Below are positions 43,686 through 51,447 of a stretch of DNA of 64,000 bases, in pieces. This DNA is from Paenibacillus_AA sp045062745 (lineage in GTDB: Bacteria; Bacillota; Bacilli; Paenibacillales; NBRC-103111). The notes under the pieces are model-generated. The model was given only the letters and a program-made list of their open reading frames with translations, did not search any database and was not told the origin of the DNA. Numbering within the stretch: position 1 is the stretch's first letter; each line of letters starts with the position of its first letter. A program made the position numbers and the translations under genes. The stretch covers positions 62,001 through 126,000 of the forward strand of contig NZ_JBJGED010000007.1 of NCBI RefSeq assembly GCF_045062745.1. The letters are read 5' to 3'.

Positions 43686-44714
43686 ATGCGCAAAGTGAGA
43701 GTAGGCATCATTGGACTCGGCAGCTGGGGATCCTGCCATCTGGAAGCGTTTAGCTCGATGCCGCAAGCGGAGGTCGTCGCGGTATGTGACATGAACGGGG
43801 ATCGGGCAAGGGAGCTTGCGGTCCGTTACGGGGTGCCGCATGCCCATACAGATAGCGATTCGCTTTTGAACAGGGACGACATCGACCTCGTAAGCATCGT
43901 AACGTTCGAGTACGACCATTTCGGACCGACGATCCGGGCGCTGGAGTCAGGGAAGCATGTACTCGTCGAAAAGCCGGTATCCACGAAGCTGAGCGAGGCG
44001 GTTGAGATGCAAAAGACGGCCGAACGGAACGACCGTTTTATTTTCGCGGGCCACCTGCTTCGGTTCGAGCCGCGGTACGCGGAAATCTACAACGCGATCC
44101 AGTCCGATCGAATCGGCGCGCCGGAAAGCATGTTTTTCAAGCGGGGCCGCACCAAGAAGATGTTCGAAACGTACAAGCGCACGCACACGGTCTATGAATT
44201 GACGGTTCACGACCTCGATTTGGCCATCTGGTATGCGGGAAGCCGCGTGGTGAAAGTAAAGGCATACGGGAAAAAGGTGAACGATACGGTTGTTCCGGAT
44301 ATTTTGTGGTCGTCGCTTGAATTTGCGAACGGAACGATCGCCACCCTGCACAGCAACTGGATGACACCCCAGGAATCGGGGATCATCATGAACGATGCCG
44401 TAGAAGTGATCGGCGGCAAAGGGATCGCGCATTTCGAGAACAGCGGCTCCAATCTGCAGCTGTGGGATGCTGCGGGACGCTGCTCGCCCGATTTTTTCAT
44501 TCATAACACGTTGAACGGCAGCTCGTTCGGTGCACTGCGCGAGCAATTGACCTATATTTGCGGCTGTGTGTCCGACGAGAGAAAGCCGGAGTATTCGTCA
44601 TTCGACGACGCGGTTCACGGCATTGCCGTGGCGGAAGCTATCATTCACTCGTTCGAGTCTGGACAAGAAGTCCTCATCCGGAAAACTTCGAACGCGAACA
44701 ATATTGATTATTGA
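43686..44714 (+). CDS. Gfo/Idh/MocA-family dehydrogenase
   Basis: A 342-residue NAD(P)-dependent oxidoreductase. N-terminal Rossmann motif IGLGSWGSCHLEAF, the family signature VEKPVSTKLSEA containing the catalytic Lys, then the alpha/beta C-terminal domain with HDLDLAIWYAG. Members oxidise inositols, sugars and sugar derivatives. Last gene of the operon; AAAGGCGG lies before its start. Its stop abuts the palindrome/promoter for the ABC transporter. Confidence 0.9.
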   Translation: MRKVRVGIIGLGSWGSCHLEAFSSMPQAEVVAVCDMNGDRARELAVRYGVPHAHTDSDSLLNRDDIDLVSIVTFEYDHFGPTIRALESGKHVLVEKPVSTKLSEAVEMQKTAERNDRFIFAGHLLRFEPRYAEIYNAIQSDRIGAPESMFFKRGRTKKMFETYKRTHTVYELTVHDLDLAIWYAGSRVVKVKAYGKKVNDTVVPDILWSSLEFANGTIATLHSNWMTPQESGIIMNDAVEVIGGKGIAHFENSGSNLQLWDAAGRCSPDFFIHNTLNGSSFGALREQLTYICGCVSDERKPEYSSFDDAVHGIAVAEAIIHSFESGQEVLIRKTSNANNIDY

Positions 44715-44740
44715 CATATTATATATAATATATTTAAAAT
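44711..44740 (+). promoter_or_regulatory. ABC-transporter operon promoter with GntR-type palindrome
   Basis: TTGACA (44711-44716), 18 bp, TAAAAT (44735-44740). The perfect palindrome ATATTATATATAATAT (44716-44731) fills the spacer and is identical to the one before the divergent glycosidase (39553). Confidence 0.7.
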
Positions 44741-44826
44741 AAATATCATAATAATAAATTAAATATAATTCGCGACGACTTCGAAGTCACTAAAGGAATC
44801 TCAAGGATCTGTATCCACTCACGCCA

Positions 44827-44840
44827 TGTAAGCGCTTGCC
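44827..44840. promoter_or_regulatory. Candidate CcpA cre site
   Basis: TGTAAGCGCTTGCC differs from the cre consensus TGWAARCGYTWNCW only at the last base. It lies in the leader between the promoter and ATG 44887, where CcpA could block elongation. Confidence 0.55.
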
Positions 44841-44886
44841 GAATGGGGCGGCATGACTCAACACATACCTCGAAAGGGATGTTTGA

Positions 44887-45846
44887 ATGGAGAATCTGGA
44901 GACGAATGTGCGGCTTTACGGACGTTTGTCGGTTATGAAACGGATTAAGAAAGAAATAGCCTCCCGTTATCAACTCTATTTGCTCGTTTTGTTTCCGTTT
45001 GCCTATATTGTGGTGTTCCACTACATACCGATTTACGGATTGCAAATCGCCTTTAAGGACTTCATCGCCACGAAAGGCATTACCGGCAGTCCATGGGTCG
45101 GCTTTAAGCATTTCGAACACTTCTTTACTTCTCCTTCGTTCGGGACCGTCATTCGGAATACGTTGTTTTTGACGATCTATGGGCTCGCGATCGGATTTCC
45201 TATCCCCATCATTTTGGCGCTCGCCTTCCACATCACCATGCGCCACAAGTTCAAGAAGACCGTACAAATGATCACTTACGCCCCCCATTTCATTTCGGTT
45301 GTCGTACTCGTCGGAATGATGTATCAATTCCTATCGCCGAAGTTCGGCGCTGTGAACCGAGTAATCAGCCACTTCGGAGGCAACCCGATCTTGTTCATGG
45401 GCTCGGAGGAATGGTTCCGCCACCTCTACGTTTGGTCGGAGGTCTGGCAGAATATGGGGTGGAACACGATTTTATATATATCCGTCCTTTCGAACGTAGA
45501 TTGGGAGCAGCATGAAGCGGCGATTATGGACGGCGCCAGCAGGTTCAAGCGTGTCCTATACGTAGATCTGCCCGTACTGATTCCGGTCGCCATCGTTTTG
45601 CTGATCCTGAATACGGGTTACATCATGAGCGTCGGTTTTGAAAAAGTATATCTCATGCAGAATACGACCAACCTTGCGTCCTCCGAAGTCATTTCCACCT
45701 ACCTGTATAAGCTGAGCTTCCTCAGCAGCTTACCGAATTATTCCTACTCGACAGCCATCGGCTTTTTTAACTCGATCATCAATTTCTTGATTTTGTGCTT
45801 CGTCAACGGGCTCGCGAAACGATTCGGAAACACCAGTCTATGGTAA
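44887..45846 (+). CDS. Sugar ABC transporter permease, LplB type
   Basis: A 319-residue carbohydrate-importer permease. Six transmembrane helices; the EAA loop EAAIMDGASRFKRVLYVDLPVL contacts the ATPase. The N-terminus YQLYLLVLFPFAYIVVFHYIPIYG is characteristic of the LplB/CUT1 subfamily of Paenibacillaceae. Forms a heterodimer with the next gene's product; no ATPase gene is local, so a shared MsmX-like ATPase is likely. AAAGGGAT precedes the ATG. Expression is probably under GntR and CcpA control. Confidence 0.93.
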   Translation: MENLETNVRLYGRLSVMKRIKKEIASRYQLYLLVLFPFAYIVVFHYIPIYGLQIAFKDFIATKGITGSPWVGFKHFEHFFTSPSFGTVIRNTLFLTIYGLAIGFPIPIILALAFHITMRHKFKKTVQMITYAPHFISVVVLVGMMYQFLSPKFGAVNRVISHFGGNPILFMGSEEWFRHLYVWSEVWQNMGWNTILYISVLSNVDWEQHEAAIMDGASRFKRVLYVDLPVLIPVAIVLLILNTGYIMSVGFEKVYLMQNTTNLASSEVISTYLYKLSFLSSLPNYSYSTAIGFFNSIINFLILCFVNGLAKRFGNTSLW

Positions 45847-45870
45847 TCATTTTCTTCCGTGGAGGAGCTG

Positions 45871-46770
45871 ATGAACGTGGATAATGTGCGATTGTCCAGG
45901 CAAGATCGGCTGTTTTATCTGGCTAACGATTTCTTTCTGCTTGTGATTGCCCTTGTCATTATTTATCCTCTTGTTTATGTGATCAGCGCATCGTTCAGTT
46001 CACCGAATGCGGTCGTGAGCGGCAAAGTATGGTTATTCCCGGTAGATGTTTCTGTTGCAGGCTACAAGGCGGTTTTTTCCAACGGCAGCATTATGACCGG
46101 TTATGCGAACACGTTGTTCTACACCGTCGTCGGGACGGCTTTCAGTGTCGTTCTGACCATTGCGGCGGCTTATCCGCTGGCAAGGCGCGATTTTAAGCCA
46201 AGAAACGTCATTATGATGATATTTGCTTTCACCATGTTCTTCGGCGGTGGCATTATCCCGACGTACATTCTTGTGAAAAATCTGGGGATTCTCGATACCC
46301 GCTTGGCCCTCATCTTGCCGCAAGCGATGTCGGTATTCAATGTCATCATTGCAAGAACCTACTTCCAGAGCACACCGTCGGAGCTGCTTGAAGCGGCGCA
46401 GATCGACGGATGCAGCGACATGCGTTATCTGCTGTCTGTCCTTCTCCCTCTGTCCAAGCCGATCATAGCCGTTCTGGCGTTGTTTTATTCGGTCTCGATC
46501 TGGAACTCCTACTTCGACGCTCTCATGTATATTAACTCAGAATCCTTATGGCCCTTGACCCTGGTTTTGCGAGATATTCTTGTGGCCAACAGCATTAATA
46601 TGTCGATGATGCAGAACGTCGATATCGACACGCTTTCCGCCAAAATCGGGTTGAGCGAGTTGTTGAAATATTCGTTAATCATCGTATCCTCCGCTCCGCT
46701 GCTTATCATCTATCCGTTCATCCAGCGTTACTTTGTTAAAGGGGTCATGATCGGCGCAATCAAAGGATGA
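45871..46770 (+). CDS. Sugar ABC transporter permease, YtcP/LplC type
   Basis: A 299-residue carbohydrate-importer permease with six helices, LSVLLPLSKPIIAVLALFY, and a C-terminal FIQRYFVKGVMIGAIKG motif that is nearly invariant in YtcP/LplC proteins. GGAGG lies 5 nt before ATG 45871; an in-frame GTG at 45859 overlaps the ribosome site. Works with the upstream permease and the downstream lipoprotein. Confidence 0.93.
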   Translation: MNVDNVRLSRQDRLFYLANDFFLLVIALVIIYPLVYVISASFSSPNAVVSGKVWLFPVDVSVAGYKAVFSNGSIMTGYANTLFYTVVGTAFSVVLTIAAAYPLARRDFKPRNVIMMIFAFTMFFGGGIIPTYILVKNLGILDTRLALILPQAMSVFNVIIARTYFQSTPSELLEAAQIDGCSDMRYLLSVLLPLSKPIIAVLALFYSVSIWNSYFDALMYINSESLWPLTLVLRDILVANSINMSMMQNVDIDTLSAKIGLSELLKYSLIIVSSAPLLIIYPFIQRYFVKGVMIGAIKG

Positions 46771-46820
46771 GTCGGCTGCAGCCGTTCGTCATATACATTT
46801 TATTCCAGGGAGGGTTTAAA

Positions 46821-48503
46821 ATGAGGAAAGGGAGAAGTGCCCGCTTGACGGTCATCGTCTCGGTTGTGTTATTGCTCATACTTGCAGCGTGCACAAGCGG
46901 GAACGGCGACGGGAAGGATCCTGCCGGTACGACGGCAAAGTCTTCCGACATGACAGCATCCGGGGAGTTTCCGATCGTAACCAAGACCCAGCAAATCAGT
47001 ATATACACGCCTAAGATCTCTTGGATCACGGAATGGGATAACAATGCAGCCACTAAATGGCTGGAAAAGAAAACGAATCTTAAAGTGAATTTCACTCTCG
47101 CACCGGAAACTGCAGCCGAAGGGCAGCAAAAGCTTAATCTTCTGCTGGCCAGCGGCTCGAAGCTGCCGGATGTGTTTCTAAAAGCCGGACTGACAACCGA
47201 CCAAATCGCCACTTACGGCCAACAGGGATTGTTTCTGCCTCTAAACGATTACATACAAAAATACGGAGTCAATTACAAAAAATTGATCGAAAAATATCCT
47301 AGCCTGCTCAAGCAAATTACAGCTCCGGACGGCAAAATCTATGCCTTGCCTTATGTGGCGGAATGCATGCACTGTATGTATTCGCAGCGATTCTGGATCA
47401 ACAAAAAATGGCTGGATGCTGCCGGTCAAAAAATGCCAACTACGCCTGACGAACTCTATAACGTGTTTATGGCATTTAAGCAAGCCAAAGATTTGAACGG
47501 CAACGGCAAGCAGGATGAAATCCCATTAATTGCGACCATAGATGGCTGGAACGGCGAATTGACTGGCTTTTTGATGAATCCATTTGTACCGAGCACGGGC
47601 AAAGGCAACGGATGGTTGTACATGGACAACAAACAAATCAAAGCTTCTTATATGCAGGATGGATGGCGGGACGGGTTGAAGTATTTGAAGAAGCTCTATG
47701 ATAACAACCTGATTGATAAAGAAGCCTTTTCCCTGAAGGCGAGCCAGGCCAAGGTGTTAATCGGCGGACCGGACGGCAATCGCGTTGGCGCTTTTGCTGA
47801 CGGAGCGCTCAGCTCCTTGATCGATATCGGCGTTAAGGGAGCTCGGGACGATTTTGCCGCGGTGCCGCCGCTGAAAGGTGCAAACGGAAAGCGAATCACG
47901 CCATGGTACGAACCTTTCGGTTCCCCATCGTTCGTCATTACCAAATATGCGGCCGATCCGGAGGTGGCCTTCCGGCTTGGCGATGCTCTCGCAACCGATT
48001 ATTCCCATGATCTGGATTGGAGAAACTTCTTCTACGGACCGGAGGGGGATACGTGGGTTAAGCCGGAGCAGGGCGTGAAGGGACTCAACGGACAGCAGGC
48101 TTTATGGAAACAGACCTACCAATGGGGGACGCCGACGGATAAGTTCTGGGCGACAACCGGAATTCTGTATGCTTCCGCGGATGATAAGGGCACACTGGCC
48201 GTGACGAACGACGGATCGTTCAACCAGGAGCAGATTTTGTGGGATGCCGCGGTGAACGATTACAAGCCATACGGCGCCAGCATCGTTCCGCCTCCGATTT
48301 TCTACAAAACGGACGAAGCGGAAGCCATTGCAGAGCCGAAAACGCAGCTTTCCAATTACGTCGAAAAAAGCATCATGGAGTTCGTTACCGGTAAAAGGGA
48401 TATCGACAAGGACTGGGAGGCTTACAAGAAAGATATCGAAAACTTGGGATTTAGCAAGTATTTGAGCACCATGCAAAAGGCGTATGACAGGCAATACAAA
48501 TAA
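46821..48503 (+). CDS. Extracellular sugar-binding lipoprotein (LplA-like)
   Basis: A 560-residue lipoprotein: signal VLLLILAACTSGN with Cys lipobox, then a large family-1-type solute-binding protein with DGKIYALPYVAECMHCMYSQRFWINKKWLD. The large size fits binding of oligosaccharides from complex glycans, as for LplA/YtcQ proteins. Start at 46821 after AGGGAGGG; the ORF from 46767 extends upstream without a site. It forms the classical permease-permease-lipoprotein operon. A terminator follows. Confidence 0.92.
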   Translation: MRKGRSARLTVIVSVVLLLILAACTSGNGDGKDPAGTTAKSSDMTASGEFPIVTKTQQISIYTPKISWITEWDNNAATKWLEKKTNLKVNFTLAPETAAEGQQKLNLLLASGSKLPDVFLKAGLTTDQIATYGQQGLFLPLNDYIQKYGVNYKKLIEKYPSLLKQITAPDGKIYALPYVAECMHCMYSQRFWINKKWLDAAGQKMPTTPDELYNVFMAFKQAKDLNGNGKQDEIPLIATIDGWNGELTGFLMNPFVPSTGKGNGWLYMDNKQIKASYMQDGWRDGLKYLKKLYDNNLIDKEAFSLKASQAKVLIGGPDGNRVGAFADGALSSLIDIGVKGARDDFAAVPPLKGANGKRITPWYEPFGSPSFVITKYAADPEVAFRLGDALATDYSHDLDWRNFFYGPEGDTWVKPEQGVKGLNGQQALWKQTYQWGTPTDKFWATTGILYASADDKGTLAVTNDGSFNQEQILWDAAVNDYKPYGASIVPPPIFYKTDEAEAIAEPKTQLSNYVEKSIMEFVTGKRDIDKDWEAYKKDIENLGFSKYLSTMQKAYDRQYK

Positions 48504-48537
48504 ACACCTTGCAACACTCTATGTATGAATGATCACT

Positions 48538-48572
48538 AGAGTCAGGTAGCCCATAAAGTTACCTGACTCTTT
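48538..48572. terminator. Bidirectional terminator
   Basis: AGAGTCAGGTA and TACCTGACTCT are perfect arms around an 11-nt loop. It separates the lipoprotein gene from the convergent MFS gene, whose stop codon lies inside the hairpin. Confidence 0.9.
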
Positions 48573-49932
48573 GCGTGCAGAACCGAGCCGCAACAAGAGC
48601 TAATGTAAGAAATACGACAGATCCCAAAATGGAGTTCGATATAGCATGAGCGAATAGCAGCTTTGAAGAGGGATCCGAACGGATAGCCGCTTCAAATACG
48701 GTTATGAGAACAGCCAGACCTAACGATGAGCCGCTTTGATGCGCGACATTAATTAGACCCGAGGCGGCACCGGTATCGCGAGAATCCACATCTGATAACC
48801 CCAAAGCGGTCAGTGGCTGGAAAGCCAAGCCTGCGCCAATGCCCATGATGGCCAATAGGATGAACATTTGCGGGAAGAACGGAACTTGCACGAAGACGAT
48901 TCGGCTCAGCCAGACTGTACCCATGATTGCGAGCAGCAAGCCGGCCATCAGGACCTTCCTATTTCCAAATCGGTGCAGCAACCCAGGCATCAAATACATC
49001 ATTCCGAACTGGGCGCCTGTAAAGGGCAGGAAGGCTAACCCTGCTTCAAGAGAGCTGAAACCGAGAACGTTTTGCAAATATTGAGGAATAAAGAAAAAGA
49101 GCGAAAAATTCCCGCATACCAGTAGAAACCGTCCGAGATAAGCTCCGGACCGCTGGCGGCTCGCAAACAATCGGAGCGGGATGATCGGTTCATCCGCTCG
49201 AGCTTCAATAAGTACGAATGCCGCTAACAAAACCATCCCGGCTGCAAGCAAAATCCATGTTTCGAGTTTCCCCCAACCGTGATCCGCAGCTTGAACAAAG
49301 CCGTATACCAACGCAGTCATGCCGAGTACGGAGACGATCCCACCCCATAGATCAAAACGTCCGGTTCTCGTACTTGTTTTCTGAATAAACCTCTGTACCA
49401 AATACAGCAAGGCAATCCCTATGGGTACATTGATAAACATCCCGACGCGCCAAGAAATAAAATCAGTGAAAAATCCGCCAAGGATGAGACCGATACTGCC
49501 GCCAGCAGCCGAAACCGCGCTGTACATCGCGATCGCTTTGGAGCGTTCCTTGGCTTCTGTAAAGCTCGCTGACAGCAAGGCTAGCGCGGCAGGTGTTGCC
49601 AAGGCAGCCGCAAAGCCTTGGCAGGCGCGGGAAACCAGCAAAAATTCGGCGGTCGGCGCCAAACCGGCCAGCAGAGAGGTAAGCGAAAATAATCCAATGC
49701 CTACACCAAGAATTTTTCTGCGCCCCAGAAGATCTCCTGCCCGCGCACCGAGCAGCAAGAAACCGCCAAATGCCAAAATATAGCTGTTTTGGACCCAGGT
49801 CAAGCTGGTCGTCGACATATGAAGCGAACGACCGATTTGAGGCATTGCCGTTACCATAATCGAGGCGTCCAGCACAACGAGGAGCTGACAAGCGATAATA
49901 ATGGTTAAAATCATCCATTTTGACTGTTGCAT
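48559..49932 (-). CDS. MFS drug exporter, DHA2 (EmrB/QacA) type
   Basis: A 457-residue inner-membrane transporter with 12-14 hydrophobic segments, the DHA2 N-terminal motif VVLDASIMVTAMPQIGRSLH, motif A GARAGDLLGRRKILGVG and the antiporter motif AVSAAGGSIGLILGGFF. Likely proton-driven multidrug export. ATG 49932 is favoured over 49938 since AAAGGA sits at a suitable distance. It is divergent from an AraC regulator whose gene starts 191 bp away, the likely controller. Confidence 0.9.
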   Translation of the reverse strand: MQQSKWMILTIIIACQLLVVLDASIMVTAMPQIGRSLHMSTTSLTWVQNSYILAFGGFLLLGARAGDLLGRRKILGVGIGLFSLTSLLAGLAPTAEFLLVSRACQGFAAALATPAALALLSASFTEAKERSKAIAMYSAVSAAGGSIGLILGGFFTDFISWRVGMFINVPIGIALLYLVQRFIQKTSTRTGRFDLWGGIVSVLGMTALVYGFVQAADHGWGKLETWILLAAGMVLLAAFVLIEARADEPIIPLRLFASRQRSGAYLGRFLLVCGNFSLFFFIPQYLQNVLGFSSLEAGLAFLPFTGAQFGMMYLMPGLLHRFGNRKVLMAGLLLAIMGTVWLSRIVFVQVPFFPQMFILLAIMGIGAGLAFQPLTALGLSDVDSRDTGAASGLINVAHQSGSSLGLAVLITVFEAAIRSDPSSKLLFAHAISNSILGSVVFLTLALVAARFCTQRVR

Positions 49933-50123
49933 AAGCATGTTCCTTTCCTTATAGAAGATACTGGTCTGATGAATATTATGGATGGAGACGGCGGAAGGAA
50001 GTAGACCGTTCCTGCTTAAAACTTGCCTAAACCTGCAAGTCATTGTTTTTTTACACCATTCATTTGCATTGCAATCCTAATCAATGCCGGTATAATCTAA
50101 ATAAAGATGGGAGGGGAGTATGG

Positions 50124-51092
50124 ATGCCGGAACAAGGACTGGATAACCGCGTTAACATTGGAAAGAGTGTTTCTATTCATAAGAAAGCGCTGGATCAACT
50201 TCTTGCCATGACGGATCGGAGGAACCTGGCAGATGGGCGGACGCCAACCATAGTTCCGTTTTTTTCCATTATTAAGAACAGTCGGGATACCGTGCGAAGT
50301 CCAGGAGTGTTGACTCCTTCCTTTTGTCTGATTCTACAAGGGGCTAAGAAGCTTTACCTTGGTCAAGCTATCTATCACTACTCGGCGGGTGATTATTTGG
50401 CATCGTTGATCGATATGCCGGCTTCCGCCCAAGTCATCGGAGCTTCGGAAGAATCGCCGTATATTGGTTTGCGGATCGATTTTACGACGCAAGAAATCGC
50501 TTCTGTGGTCATGGAGGCGGAAATCGTCACGGAGCCAAAAGAGAAAGAGCTGAGCGCCGGAGCCTTCATCGGAAAATCGGATGCCGAGCTGCTGGACCTC
50601 TTTTTCCGGTTGCTGAAGCTAATCGATAAGCCTAAAGAAGCTCGATTTCTGTCCGAATTGATCAAGAAGGAAATGATTTTTAATTTACTATCTGGCGAGT
50701 ATGGACATTTATTTTTCCAAAAGTCGCTTTTCGATCAAAGATCGGATGGAGTCGGGAAGGCGATCCAATGGATCAAAGATAATTACGCACGTTCTTTTAC
50801 CGTCGAGGAACTCGCAAAATCCTGCAACATGAGTACCTCCGGACTGCATCATAAATTCAAAGCGATCACCACCATGGGGCCTTTGCAGTATCAAAAGCAG
50901 CTTCGTCTTCAGGAAGCCAGGCGACTGATGTTGAGCGGTCCCGTGGGGGCGACGACTGCCGCATTGACGGTAGGCTATGAAAGTCCGTCGCAATTCAATC
51001 GGGAATACCGCAGGCTTTTTGGCTTGCCTCCTCTGCAGGATGTTAAAGGGATGCGAAAATCTTCTTGCGCTGGGGGATTCGAGGATTGTTAG
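50124..51092 (+). CDS. AraC-family regulator
   Basis: A 322-residue regulator. Residues 1-190 are the AraC N-terminal cupin-like domain (FCLILQGAKKLYLGQAIYHYSAGDYL). Residues 210-310 are the double helix-turn-helix: FTVEELAKSCNMSTSGLHHKFKAITTMGPLQYQKQLRLQEARRLM is spread over this region and ends YESPSQFNREYRRLFG. GGGAGGGGAG lies before ATG 50124. It faces away from the MFS exporter gene across a promoter region, the usual arrangement for ligand-induced drug export. The ligand is not known. Confidence 0.9.
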   Translation: MPEQGLDNRVNIGKSVSIHKKALDQLLAMTDRRNLADGRTPTIVPFFSIIKNSRDTVRSPGVLTPSFCLILQGAKKLYLGQAIYHYSAGDYLASLIDMPASAQVIGASEESPYIGLRIDFTTQEIASVVMEAEIVTEPKEKELSAGAFIGKSDAELLDLFFRLLKLIDKPKEARFLSELIKKEMIFNLLSGEYGHLFFQKSLFDQRSDGVGKAIQWIKDNYARSFTVEELAKSCNMSTSGLHHKFKAITTMGPLQYQKQLRLQEARRLMLSGPVGATTAALTVGYESPSQFNREYRRLFGLPPLQDVKGMRKSSCAGGFEDC

Positions 51093-51135
51093 TTTCACTG
51101 CGGAGCCATACAAATATAAATTTTGGAATTGTAAT

Positions 51136-51176
51136 AACGGAGCCACGCGGGTTAGCGGGCTCCGTTTTCTAATTTT
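51136..51176 (+). terminator. Terminator, copy 2 of a repeated hairpin
   Basis: AACGGAGCC pairs with GGCTCCGTT, followed by TTCT and a T-rich tract. Almost identical to the hairpin at 26778-26812 despite unrelated neighbours. Confidence 0.85.
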
Positions 51177-51288
51177 TTTCACGGGGTTGAAGAAATGAAC
51201 CAGAAATTGAAGCTTTGTCTCCTACAAATGAGGACAGACCGGCTTTTATAATAAGAGTACCGAAAGAAAGGAGAAGCCGCAGAAAATA

Positions 51289-51302
51289 TGAAAGCGCTTC
51301 AG
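51289..51302. promoter_or_regulatory. Weak candidate cre site
   Basis: TGAAAGCGCTTCAG contains the symmetric core AAAGCGCTT but ends in two mismatches to the cre consensus. It lies 145 bp before the heparinase-like gene start. Confidence 0.35.
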
Positions 51303-51447
51303 GTTGTCCGAGATCCTCGCATGGCAGGAAATCTTGCTAGGAGGTGAGAGGCTTGAACGAATAACCGACCATACCCATCTCTTCGTTTGTTCTGAGGGTA
51401 AAGGAAATGGGCAGCGATCTATGAGAAAAGTTAGGGAGGGGAATGAA

